Shown one piece after another: positions 15,913-23,900 of a DNA stretch of 33,560 nucleotides. The notes below the pieces were generated by a model. The model saw nothing but the letters and a program-made list of their open reading frames with translations, had not been told where the DNA came from and made no database searches. This DNA comes from a virus, in IMG/VR virus record IMGVR_UViG_3300003267_000500, positions 582 to 34,141 of that record, one strand, 5' to 3'. The first letter of the stretch is position 1, and every line of letters starts with the position of its first letter. The position numbers were made by a program, and so were the translations under genes.

Positions 15913-17595
15913 CTACGCCGCCATCCGCACGTCGGCGTTGGGGTCGTACAGCCCGAACTGCGCCGCCACAACCGCGCGACCCACCGGGGGGCACACGCTG
16001 TTGCCGATGCGCGCGATCTGCTCGGTCTTCGATCCGGTCAGCACGTAGCTGTCGGGGAAGCCCTGCGCGCGCGCCAACTCGCGCGGCGTCAGCATGCGCA
16101 TGGCGATGTCGACGATCACCCACGTCTCGCCCGCGATCGTCACCGTGACGAGGCCCATGCGGCCCTTTGTCGTGATCGTCGTCAGCGGCTCGTCGCACGC
16201 CGACCACTGTCCGCCGCTCTTGTAGAACCGGATCATGAACGCGTACACGCGGTGCGCGCCCGCAAGCTGCTCGGGAGTCAGCGACGACTCCGGCGACAGC
16301 GACGACGACACGACCGCCTTGGTGTCCTTGCCGGTGACCGTCGGCACGGGCTCGTCGCAGGCCGTGCCGATCGACGCGTCCCAGCGGTCGCCCGACCCGT
16401 TGTGACGCGCCAGAAACGCCCCCACGACTGCGTGCTTCGCACCGCTCGCGACCACCGTGCCCAGCGGCGCCTCGATGTCGAGCGCTCGCGGCGCCTGGCC
16501 CTCGCGCTCGCCGTACCCCATCTGCACCATGGTGGCGCCGACCACCGCGTGGTGACCGCCACCGCCGCCGGTGATCGTGCCGAGCGGCGCATCGACGCGC
16601 GACCCGCGGCTATTGCTGTACATCGACTCGATGTGCGCCAACTGCACGGTCGCCACCGACTTCTCGCCGCGGTTCGCCGCCGTGATCGTCTTCACGGGTT
16701 CGTCGATGTCCTCGATCCGCACGCCGTGCGTGAGGTTCACCAGGAACGGCTTCTTCGACTCGACCACGTACCGGCGCACGCCCTCGGCGATCCGCCGCTG
16801 CGTCGCCTCGGCCAGCGGGCGCTTCGGGATGCCGTCCGCGCCGGTCTTCTCGGCCCACGCCTTCGCCTCGGCGCGGCTCGCGAAGATCGACAGCATCGGG
16901 ATCGACCAGTCGATGCACTCGGCCGCCGTCCGCCAGGGGCGCGCCGCCTTCGGGCCGTGCGACGGGACGGGCCACACGATCTCGCCCTCGCGCCGCGCGA
17001 TCAGGAACAGGCGCTTGCGCGCGGTGGGCGCGCCGTAGTCGGCCGCGTTGAGCACGCGCCAGTCGACGCGGTAGCCGGCCAGCTTCAACTTCCCCACGAA
17101 CTCGCGGAACATCTCGCCGCGCCGCTCGGGGATCGGCTTGTTCCGCAGCTTCACCACCTTGTAGTTCTCGGGGTAGAGCGGCCCCCACTCCTGGAACTCG
17201 GGCACGTTCTCGAGGCCGATCACCTTCGGCGCGACGGCCAGCGCCCACTCGATCCCGACGTTCGCGAGCCCGCGCCGCTTGTTGCTGACGGGCTTGCCGC
17301 CCTTCGCGCGCGAGTGGTGCGTGCAGTCGGGCGACAACCACAGCAGATCGAGCTGACCGCGGCGGAACTTGCCGCGGCACACCTCGATCGGGTTCACATC
17401 GAACACGTCCTCACGCAGGTGGATCGTCGACCGGTGGTTCTCCGCGTGCATCGCGATGGCGTGCGCGTCGTGGTTGACTGCCAGCACGACGTCGAGCCCG
17501 GCCCGCGTGATGCCCAGCGACATGCCGCCACCGCCTGCGAACAGATCGACGGCCTTGCCGCGCTTGCGCGTCCCGAACCCCTTCATCGCGACCAT
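15913..17595 (-). CDS. DNA cytosine-C5 methyltransferase
   Basis: Predicted 560-residue enzyme that would methylate cytosine at C5 with S-adenosylmethionine. Motif I is VDLFAGGGGMSLG (16-28). The catalytic loop reads SPDCTHHSRAKGG, with Cys91, instead of the usual PPCQ; I associate this PDC-type loop with phage enzymes. GLENVP (127-132) is motif VI, APTARKRLFLIA motif VIII, and ARIGNSVCPPVG motif X near the C-terminus. Between VIII and X lies a long recognition region with repeated P-x-x-T-[IV]-T/AVVG units (APLGTITGGG, APLGTVVASG, EPVPTVTGKD, EPLTTITTKG). AGGAGG lies 5 bases before ATG 17595, so this is preferred to the GTG-type start at 17625. Its ribosome binding site can form a hairpin. 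The target sequence is unknown. Confidence 0.92.
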   Translation of the reverse strand: MVAMKGFGTRKRGKAVDLFAGGGGMSLGITRAGLDVVLAVNHDAHAIAMHAENHRSTIHLREDVFDVNPIEVCRGKFRRGQLDLLWLSPDCTHHSRAKGGKPVSNKRRGLANVGIEWALAVAPKVIGLENVPEFQEWGPLYPENYKVVKLRNKPIPERRGEMFREFVGKLKLAGYRVDWRVLNAADYGAPTARKRLFLIARREGEIVWPVPSHGPKAARPWRTAAECIDWSIPMLSIFASRAEAKAWAEKTGADGIPKRPLAEATQRRIAEGVRRYVVESKKPFLVNLTHGVRIEDIDEPVKTITAANRGEKSVATVQLAHIESMYSNSRGSRVDAPLGTITGGGGGHHAVVGATMVQMGYGEREGQAPRALDIEAPLGTVVASGAKHAVVGAFLARHNGSGDRWDASIGTACDEPVPTVTGKDTKAVVSSSLSPESSLTPEQLAGAHRVYAFMIRFYKSGGQWSACDEPLTTITTKGRMGLVTVTIAGETWVIVDIAMRMLTPRELARAQGFPDSYVLTGSKTEQIARIGNSVCPPVGRAVVAAQFGLYDPNADVRMAA

Positions 17596-17599
17596 GCTG

Positions 17600-17616
17600 A
17601 CCTCCTCCCGGGAGGT
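17600..17616 (-). promoter_or_regulatory. Hairpin covering the Shine-Dalgarno of the C5-methyltransferase
   Basis: On the minus strand ACCTCC (17616-17611) pairs perfectly with GGAGGT (17605-17600) around the five-base loop CGGGA. The 3' arm is the Shine-Dalgarno sequence, four bases before the ATG. In a readthrough transcript this 6-bp stem would hide the ribosome binding site. The same bases include the 12-bp palindrome CCTCCCGGGAGG (17604-17615), which could instead be an operator. Confidence 0.4.
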
Positions 17617-17641
17617 TATGCACAATCACCGCATGCGTCAA
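17614..17641 (-). promoter_or_regulatory. Promoter candidate for the methyltransferase genes
   Basis: TTGACG (17641-17636, overlapping the stop of the InPase gene) is followed after 15 or 16 bases by CATAAC or ATAACC (17620-17614). The -35 matches TTGACA at five of six places and the -10 is fair, but the spacer is short. Transcription from here would start at or after the 5' arm of the hairpin, which would leave the ribosome binding site open. Confidence 0.3.
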
Positions 17642-18132
17642 GCGGAAATGTTCGCCCTCACCATGACGCGGTCCTTCATCATCGGCCGGTTCGGCGTCGG
17701 CGCGCCAGTGCGCAGCCACGTCCTGAACTGTTCCGGCAGCATCACCCACATGCCGCCGTAGTACCCGGGCCCGTCGTACTGATTCTCGTATGCTCCGCGC
17801 GCCTCCACGGACGAGCGGTAGCCCAGCATGACCTTCACCTCGTCGAACTCGCCCGTGTGCGGATCGAGCTGGCGCACGAGGTAGACCAGGTCGGGCTCGA
17901 CCGGCCCGACGTACACGTCGACGGGTTCGCCGTCCGCGCCGTCGGTGCGCGCGATCTCGCCGTAGTGTCCCGCGACCATGCGTACGCGCCACGGCTTGCC
18001 GTACGGGTCCACACCCTGACGGAACGACCCGTGCTCGTTCTCGACGTTGATCAGGAGGCCTGCGACGCGCACCTGACCGACGAACGGGTGCTCCGCCCGA
18101 TTCGGAACCGGAGGCGGTAGCAGCCCGATCAC
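17638..18132 (-). CDS. InPase-domain (inorganic pyrophosphatase-like) phage protein
   Basis: Predicted 164-residue protein. It matches the phage/mobile-element InPase domain described in the polyvalent protein literature: VRVAGLLINVENEHGSFR, then the acidic DGADGEPVDVYVGP (about 64-77) and GEFDEVKVMLGYRS (about 94-107), with a Tyr/Gly-rich end. The Asp/Glu pattern recalls metal-binding residues of soluble inorganic pyrophosphatases. In many phages this domain is fused into giant proteins; here it stands alone. It would hydrolyse pyrophosphate, or has been reused for another phosphoester; the activity is not proven. The start is a GTG that overlaps the upstream stop (GTGA). It leads directly into the methyltransferase pair. 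Confidence 0.75.
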   Translation of the reverse strand: MIGLLPPPVPNRAEHPFVGQVRVAGLLINVENEHGSFRQGVDPYGKPWRVRMVAGHYGEIARTDGADGEPVDVYVGPVEPDLVYLVRQLDPHTGEFDEVKVMLGYRSSVEARGAYENQYDGPGYYGGMWVMLPEQFRTWLRTGAPTPNRPMMKDRVMVRANISA

Positions 18133-18608
18133 TTCGTCGCGCGCTCGCGTGCCAGCCGCTTCGCGGCCGTGAGGTCACCGCCAGTCTCGGCGATCAGCGC
18201 GGCCGCATCGACCGCGCTGTGCACGTATCCGCGCATCGCGAACGGGATCTCGTCGTAGTTGACGCCGTCGCGCGCCAACAGCGCCTCGCTCACGTCGATC
18301 ACGACGCCCTGGATGTCCACCTCCACGTCCTCCTCGACGCGGACGACGTTCGGCGCCGCATTGTCGCGCGCTCCCATCTCGCCTGGTTCAGCGCGAACAG
18401 ACTGACCGACCGGCGCCGCCATTTCCGACTTGTGCTGCCCGACGGCTTCGTCGAATAGCTTGCCGCGGTGCGCGTTCCACACGTCGCGCGCCTCGCGCAG
18501 CGTCGGCGCAGCGTCGCCCATCGTCTCCACGAGCGCCGCGCGCGCCTCGGGGTAGCGCTTGCCGCTCTCGAACGCCGCAATGAGGGCCGCCCTGGTCTCG
18601 TCGGTCAT
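18129..18608 (-). CDS. Hypothetical protein, 159 residues
   Basis: Predicted 159-residue acidic protein without a recognised family. The N-terminal 60 residues are helical (TDETRAALIAAFESGKRYPE, then LREARDVWNAHRGKLFDEAV). A middle part rich in Val, Glu and Asp follows (NVVRVEEDVEVDIQGVVIDV), and a helical C-terminus ends in KRLARERATK. The ATG at 18608 has GAGAGG 5-6 bases upstream. It overlaps the InPase gene by four bases. The position between a fibre gene and the InPase/methyltransferase block gives no clear clue. An internal virion or adaptor role is possible but unsupported. Confidence 0.6.
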   Translation of the reverse strand: MTDETRAALIAAFESGKRYPEARAALVETMGDAAPTLREARDVWNAHRGKLFDEAVGQHKSEMAAPVGQSVRAEPGEMGARDNAAPNVVRVEEDVEVDIQGVVIDVSEALLARDGVNYDEIPFAMRGYVHSAVDAAALIAETGGDLTAAKRLARERATK

Positions 18609-18617
18609 AGTCGCCTC

Positions 18618-20129
18618 TCAGTTGGTCTGCGCGTGGAAGACGTCTACCTCGAGAGCCGTCGTGGCGTAGGCCACGTTGATGAACCCGTACAGTTGGGCCG
18701 GCGAAGAAAGATCCGCGCTGTACGCATTGACCAGCGTCGCGAACGTCTTGAACTTCGTCTGGTCGTCCGGATCGACCGCCCACGAGGCGCGGAACACGAT
18801 GTTGTTGCCGCTCTTGATCGCGTCGAAGAACAATGGCGGACGGTCGATCTGACGGAAGATGGCGCCGAAGTTGCCGTAGTTGGCCTCGAACGTGCCCGTC
18901 ACCGCGTAACGCTGGACGACGATGTCGCCGTCGGCCTCCGTGCCGAAGATGATCGCCTTCGTCGACGAACCGATGCCGATCCCGTGGAATGGCCCGGTGC
19001 CGATGTACCCAGGCAGGTACGCCACGACGATGCGGTCCGTCGTCGCCTTGTAGATCCCGCTGAACTGATTGGCGGTGCCGCCCGTGACGTGCACGCTCGG
19101 GGTTCCGGCCGCCGTGCTGTCCGCCTTCGTCGCGCTGTTCGCCGCCGTCCAGTCCGCCGCGATCGGCGTCACGTACTGCGAGCCTTGCGGCACCAGCGCG
19201 TAGTTGTAGGTCGACGACCCTGCGGCCTCGGTCACACCGGCGTCGAACACGGACACGCCGACCACGACTGGCAAGTAGGTGAACCCGTCGCAACGCCCGG
19301 TGCCGCCGTTGGTGTCGAAGATTTCGACCACCGCCGCCACGCGCGCGAACGAGGGTCCGGCCAGCACGTCGCAACCAGCCTGCCCGTCCACGACGCCCTT
19401 CGTGCACGACGCTCCGATCAGGATCGCGCGCGGCTTCAGCTCGTGGTAGCTCGACCCCGTGAACGTCGCGTACCCCGCGCCCGAGTGCGAGATCACGCCG
19501 TCGAACATGAACCAGCCCCCTTCAGTGGCCGGATCATCGTCCTCAAAGCGGGATCGGAGCAGTACGCAATTGCCGATTTGTCCGTCCGCATTGGTCATGG
19601 TCAACTTGTTGTCAAACCCGAGGAAGAAGCCTCCTCCGCCACCGTTGATGAAGATCCACGGCAGCCGACGCTGGATGTGCACGTCGCCGGACAGCTCGAC
19701 CGCACCTGCGCCTCCGAACTCGAGGTTCGGCCACTCGTCGACCGCCGAGTCCGGGAAGTCCCCCGGAAGGATCTCGATGCGCGTGTTCGCGTCGATGTCG
19801 AACCGAACGGACAGGCCGCTGGCGACGCCGTACCCGCTGTCCGTGGGATCCCACTCGTACGCGTCGCCGTACGTGGGGTATCCACCGAGCCCTGCCACGT
19901 GGATGATCACGAACGTGAGCCCGCGAGACACCGCGTCGGCGATACACCCCTTGATCGTCGAGAAGTTGCGCGCGGCCGCATTGTCGGCGCTGTCGACGAT
20001 GTTCTGGTTGCATTCGTAACGAACGCCCGTGACGTCGCCGCCCGGAACCACGCCCAGCTCGGCCAGCGCCTCAGGCGTGACCGAACCGCCACCGCCTGCA
20101 CCCGTGATCGCCGGAACGCCGATGCCCAT
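18618..20129 (-). CDS. Tail fibre or tailspike protein (beta-rich, probable)
   Basis: Predicted 503-residue protein. The N-terminal 30 residues are Gly-rich with a PEALAELGVVPGG segment, as in virion attachment ends. Residues about 40-260 look like a right-handed beta-helix of the spike or pectate-lyase kind, with NFSTIKGCIADAVSRG (the usual start of such folds), RFDIDANTRIEILPGDFPD and DVHIQRRLPWIFINGGGGG. The C-terminal half is rich in Gly, Thr and aromatic strands and resembles a lectin-like or jelly-roll domain (GYIGTGPFHGIGIG, FDAIKSGNNIVFRASW). A host-surface binding role is likely; enzymatic activity cannot be told. The ATG lies 3 bases after the upstream stop with GGGGGTG before it. 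Confidence 0.65.
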   Translation of the reverse strand: MGIGVPAITGAGGGGSVTPEALAELGVVPGGDVTGVRYECNQNIVDSADNAAARNFSTIKGCIADAVSRGLTFVIIHVAGLGGYPTYGDAYEWDPTDSGYGVASGLSVRFDIDANTRIEILPGDFPDSAVDEWPNLEFGGAGAVELSGDVHIQRRLPWIFINGGGGGFFLGFDNKLTMTNADGQIGNCVLLRSRFEDDDPATEGGWFMFDGVISHSGAGYATFTGSSYHELKPRAILIGASCTKGVVDGQAGCDVLAGPSFARVAAVVEIFDTNGGTGRCDGFTYLPVVVGVSVFDAGVTEAAGSSTYNYALVPQGSQYVTPIAADWTAANSATKADSTAAGTPSVHVTGGTANQFSGIYKATTDRIVVAYLPGYIGTGPFHGIGIGSSTKAIIFGTEADGDIVVQRYAVTGTFEANYGNFGAIFRQIDRPPLFFDAIKSGNNIVFRASWAVDPDDQTKFKTFATLVNAYSADLSSPAQLYGFINVAYATTALEVDVFHAQTN

Positions 20130-20131
20130 CG

Positions 20132-20524
20132 CTACACCCCCGCGCGGATCTTGTACCGCGTCGTGATGCTGTTGTTGGTGCCCGCATCGGGCTGCGCGCG
20201 GTGGAACAGCGATCCAGTGCGAGCGTCGTACGGGATCTCCTTCACCGGCAGGTTGTTGATCGCCGCTGCCGGCGTGTCGTTTGCGACCACGATGTCGGCG
20301 GCCAGCGTCGGGTTCGTCACGTGACCCAGCTTCGGGTTCAGCGTGGTGGCGTCGCCGGACGCCTTCTGCGACTCCTGCGACACGATCCGCCCGACCTTGG
20401 GCAGCTTCTGCGTCGCGATCACGATCTCCTTCTCGTCCGAGGCGCCCGCCCCGGTCTCGGTGATCGTCAGCTCGAACAGGCCCTTGCCGAGCCGCTTCAC
20501 CGCGATGGTGCCCGCGTACGCCAT
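20132..20524 (-). CDS. Small structural protein, 130 residues (probable)
   Basis: Predicted 130-residue beta-rich protein, MAYAGTIAVKRLGKGLFELT and ITETGAGASDEKEIVI at the N-terminus, then a Thr/Asn-rich part and a basic end. Its size and composition resemble small virion proteins encoded beside fibres, but no family is recognised. The ATG at 20524 has GGAGG five bases upstream. A TAGACT hexamer lies 19 bases before the start and includes the stop codon of the upstream gene, so it may be a promoter or only a coincidence. It is followed after 2 bases by the fibre gene. Confidence 0.6.
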   Translation of the reverse strand: MAYAGTIAVKRLGKGLFELTITETGAGASDEKEIVIATQKLPKVGRIVSQESQKASGDATTLNPKLGHVTNPTLAADIVVANDTPAAAINNLPVKEIPYDARTGSLFHRAQPDAGTNNSITTRYKIRAGV

Positions 20525-20546
20525 GCTGCCTCCGCTCGCCGTGAGT

Positions 20547-20918
20547 CTACCGCGCGATCTGGCGTCTCACCACGATCCGCCGCACGGGGATGTCGAGCAC
20601 GCCGTCGCCGCCCTTGGCCAGCAGCTCCTCGCGCCGGAACACGCCCTCGTCGGGGACCCGGCCGGCATCGAACGTCGCGGCGATCTTCGGCGCCTCCGTG
20701 CGCGCCTTCGACAGGCTGCCCACCACCAGGTGGTACGGCATCGCGAACGACGGGTGCTCGACCGACAGCACACCCAGCCCGCGCGCGCTCTGCCGGAAGC
20801 GGAACGAGTACGCCCCGAACTTCCACGGGTCCGTCTCCAGCGCGAGCTTCACCGGCGCGCCCTTCTCGAGCTTCACCAGGTCGCCGAACCCGTCGGGCAC
20901 CAGCACGTCGAACGTCAC
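20547..20918 (-). CDS. Hypothetical protein, 123 residues, coupled to the 1266-residue protein
   Basis: Predicted 123-residue protein starting at a GTG that overlaps the stop of the giant gene by four bases (GTGA), so it is almost certainly translated together with it. It is beta-rich, VTFDVLVPDGFGDLVKLEKG, with aromatic residues in the middle (DPWKFGAYSFRFRQSARG) and a basic end RRIVVRRQIAR. No family is recognised. A frame that runs upstream into the giant gene is an antisense-type shadow and was not used. It could be a small partner or chaperone of the giant protein, an inference from coupling only. Confidence 0.65.
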   Translation of the reverse strand: MTFDVLVPDGFGDLVKLEKGAPVKLALETDPWKFGAYSFRFRQSARGLGVLSVEHPSFAMPYHLVVGSLSKARTEAPKIAATFDAGRVPDEGVFRREELLAKGGDGVLDIPVRRIVVRRQIAR

Positions 20919-23900
20919 GCGACCTCCTTCGGCGCGGCCCGGCGCATATCGTTCGGATCCGCCTTGTGGACGGCGTCCAGGTGCTCGCCGAGCGACGCGT
21001 CGCCCTTCCGACGCACGCCGCGCCGGTGCGCCGCGATCGACACGGGGTCGACGTCCTTCGGGTGCACGTCCGCCGCGCGCGCGGCCTGCTTCACGTGCTC
21101 GGCGTGGTCGGCGTCGTCCTTCACCTTGCCCAGCTTGCCAGCCGCGGCGGTCCACTTGTCCGTCGCAGCGAGCTGGCGCAGGTCGTCGGGCGTGACCTCG
21201 GCGTCGCCGATGTGCCCGTTCAGGTAGTCGCAGGCGCGCTGCTCGGCGTTGTCGACGACGTTCATGGCGGGCTTCTTCATCTTCACCAGCGCCAGGAGGT
21301 AGGTCGCCAGGGCCTCGTCCTCGACCTCGGCGTCGTGGCACTTCACCGTCTTGCCGTCCAACTTCAGGTCCGACACCTTGCGCAGGGGCTGCCCGGCCTG
21401 CGCCTGGAACAGGGCCGCCGCCGCGGCTTGGGCCGCCCGCGATCCCGTGCCCATGCGCAGGTCGCGACGCGCCTCCGCGAGCGCAGCCGGCAGCTCGTGC
21501 GCCAGCTCGCGCAGCTTCCCGTGCGTCGCCTCGGCGTCGTGCTTCTGCTGGGCGACCGCGCGCGGGTCCTCGGCGGGCTTCTCCTTGGCGGCCTGCGCCT
21601 GCGCCTCCGCGGCGGCCTGCTGCTTCGCCTTCGACGCGGGCGTACCGTCCTCGTCGGGGTGCACGACGTAGTGCCCGTGCGGCACCTTGTGCGCCTGGCC
21701 GGTCTCCTCGTCGACGACGGTCAGGCCCTTCGATCCGCCCGCGTGCACGTGCCCGTCGCGCTCCTCGCCAGACTCGGGGTGTCGGTACTTCACGCGCGTC
21801 GACGGCGGCACCGCCGATGCCTCCGGCTGCGCCGGCTTCATCATGCCCATCGGCATGCCCGTGCCCTTGCGCAGCGCGCTCGAGACCGGCCCGGGCAGGT
21901 GCACGGCCGGCACCTCGACCTCGCGCTCGTGCGCCTGCACAACTTCCACCTTCCCGCCCACGATGCGCGTGTGCGCCGCGATCCGGACGCGGCGCGTCGC
22001 CGCACCATGCTCGTCCTTGCCGGTCAGCAGGTTGACCTGCTTCCCGGTGCCCTTCACCAGCGGGATCTGCATGCGCACGAGGAACCGCACGTTCGCCTTC
22101 CGGAGCTTGGGAGCATGACGATCGTATACCCGACGCATGATGTGATCGTCGATGTGGTGCGGGAACACGCCCTCCTCGACGGCCGCTTCGCGCGCCGTCT
22201 CGACGTTCTTGGCCAGCTCCTCGACGCGCTTGCCCCACGCCTTGCCACGCGCCTCCTCCGACGCGTGGATCGCGTCTCGCTTCGCGATGCCCTCCGGCGT
22301 CTCCATGGGGTCCTGCCACGGCGCCACGGGCGTCTTCGCCTTCTCCTCGGCGTGCGCCGCATCGCGGGCCGCGTCCAGGTGTTTCCGCGCGGCATCGTAG
22401 GCCTCGGTGGCGAGCCTGTGCCGCTCGGACGCCGCGTCGGACTCCGGGTTCGGCCGGTAGCCGTGCTTGTGCTGCACGTCTCGCATTTCGCGGTATGCCT
22501 GCCCCGACGCGTTGTACGCTTGGTCGTAGGCCTCTCGAGCCGCACGGACCTCGGGCCGCTGATTCGCGCGGTCGTACACCTCGTCGGCGGCCTTCCGGTA
22601 CGCCTCGCGTCCGGGGTGATCCTTCAGGTCCTCGATCTGCTTGTTCGCGCGCTCCGTCGCTGCGTAGTGCTCGTCCGCCTCGCGGTCGTAGGTGTCGATC
22701 GCCTCGACCGCGCGGTCGACCGCCGTGCGCTGGGCCGGCGACCACTGCTCGGCGGGATCCACGTGCGCGATGTTCAGGCGCGCCATGCGCGTGGCCGCGC
22801 GGCGCTGCAGTCCCTCTGCGGCCTTCGCCTTGCCCTCCGCGCGCTCCTCGGGCGTCCGGTCGTCGCCGGGCGCCTGCCGATCGGTCGGCTTGTAGTCGCC
22901 CGCCGAGTGCACGCGGACGACGTCACCTGGCTGCAGTCGACGCGAGAACGGGTCCGTCGTCAGGCCCATGCTGCGCACGTCCCGCTCGACGGCGTCGCGC
23001 AGCTTCTCGCCCGGAGCTTTCGCGTACGTGCGCGACGCGGCCGCGCGCTCCTTCTCCTCCGCGGAGGCCTCGCCGAGGTCGAACGACACGCCGCCATGCC
23101 GCACGCCGTTCGCGCCGCCGCTCGTCGACCACTCGATGCCCGCCCCGTCGGACTCGCGGCGCAGCCGCACCTTCTGCGACACGCCGAACTGGGAGTCGAA
23201 TTCGCGCACGTCCTCCACGCGCCACTTGCCCGGCACGAACGTCTCGAGCGCGCTCGCCGCGTACTTCGGCAGTGCCTTGCCGGTGTCCTTCGACTTCGCG
23301 ATGGCGGCCAGCACCTTCTCGTCGCCCTGCAGGCCTGCGCGCAGCTCCTCCATGGGCAGGGCCATCTTCTCGGCGATGGTCTCGCGCACGTAGGGCTTCG
23401 GAGGGTGCGTCGCCATCGCGCGCCGGTGCTCCTGAAGTTGCTTCCACGCGGCGAACGTGGAGAACCCCGCCAGCTTCTTCGAGCCCGTCTTCAGCGCGAC
23501 GTGCGCGTTGTGCTCCATCGCGCCGCCACCGGCCTGCAGCTTCGCCTCTGCGTCGGCCAGTGCCTGCTCGTGCAGCTTGCGTGCGTGCGGCGCGATCGTC
23601 GGCACGTTCGCGCGGATGCGCTCGTACTCCTCGCGCGCGTGCTTCCCGACAGTCTGACCGCGCGCGAGCGCCTTCTGCGTCGCGAAGTACTTCCGGACCG
23701 ACCAGCTCGTCGGCTCCTGCGCCTGCTTCCCCGCGTCCTGCGCCTCGTGGTAGGCCTTCGCCGAGTGGAAGCCGCGCGTCTGCAGCGTCGCGAGCGCCAC
23801 GCGGAACATGGCGACGGGATCTACGAGATCGCTGACTCCGCCGCCACCGCCGCCGCCCTCCCCATCGTCCGGCCCGCCGATGCTCCGGATTGTGTTGGCC

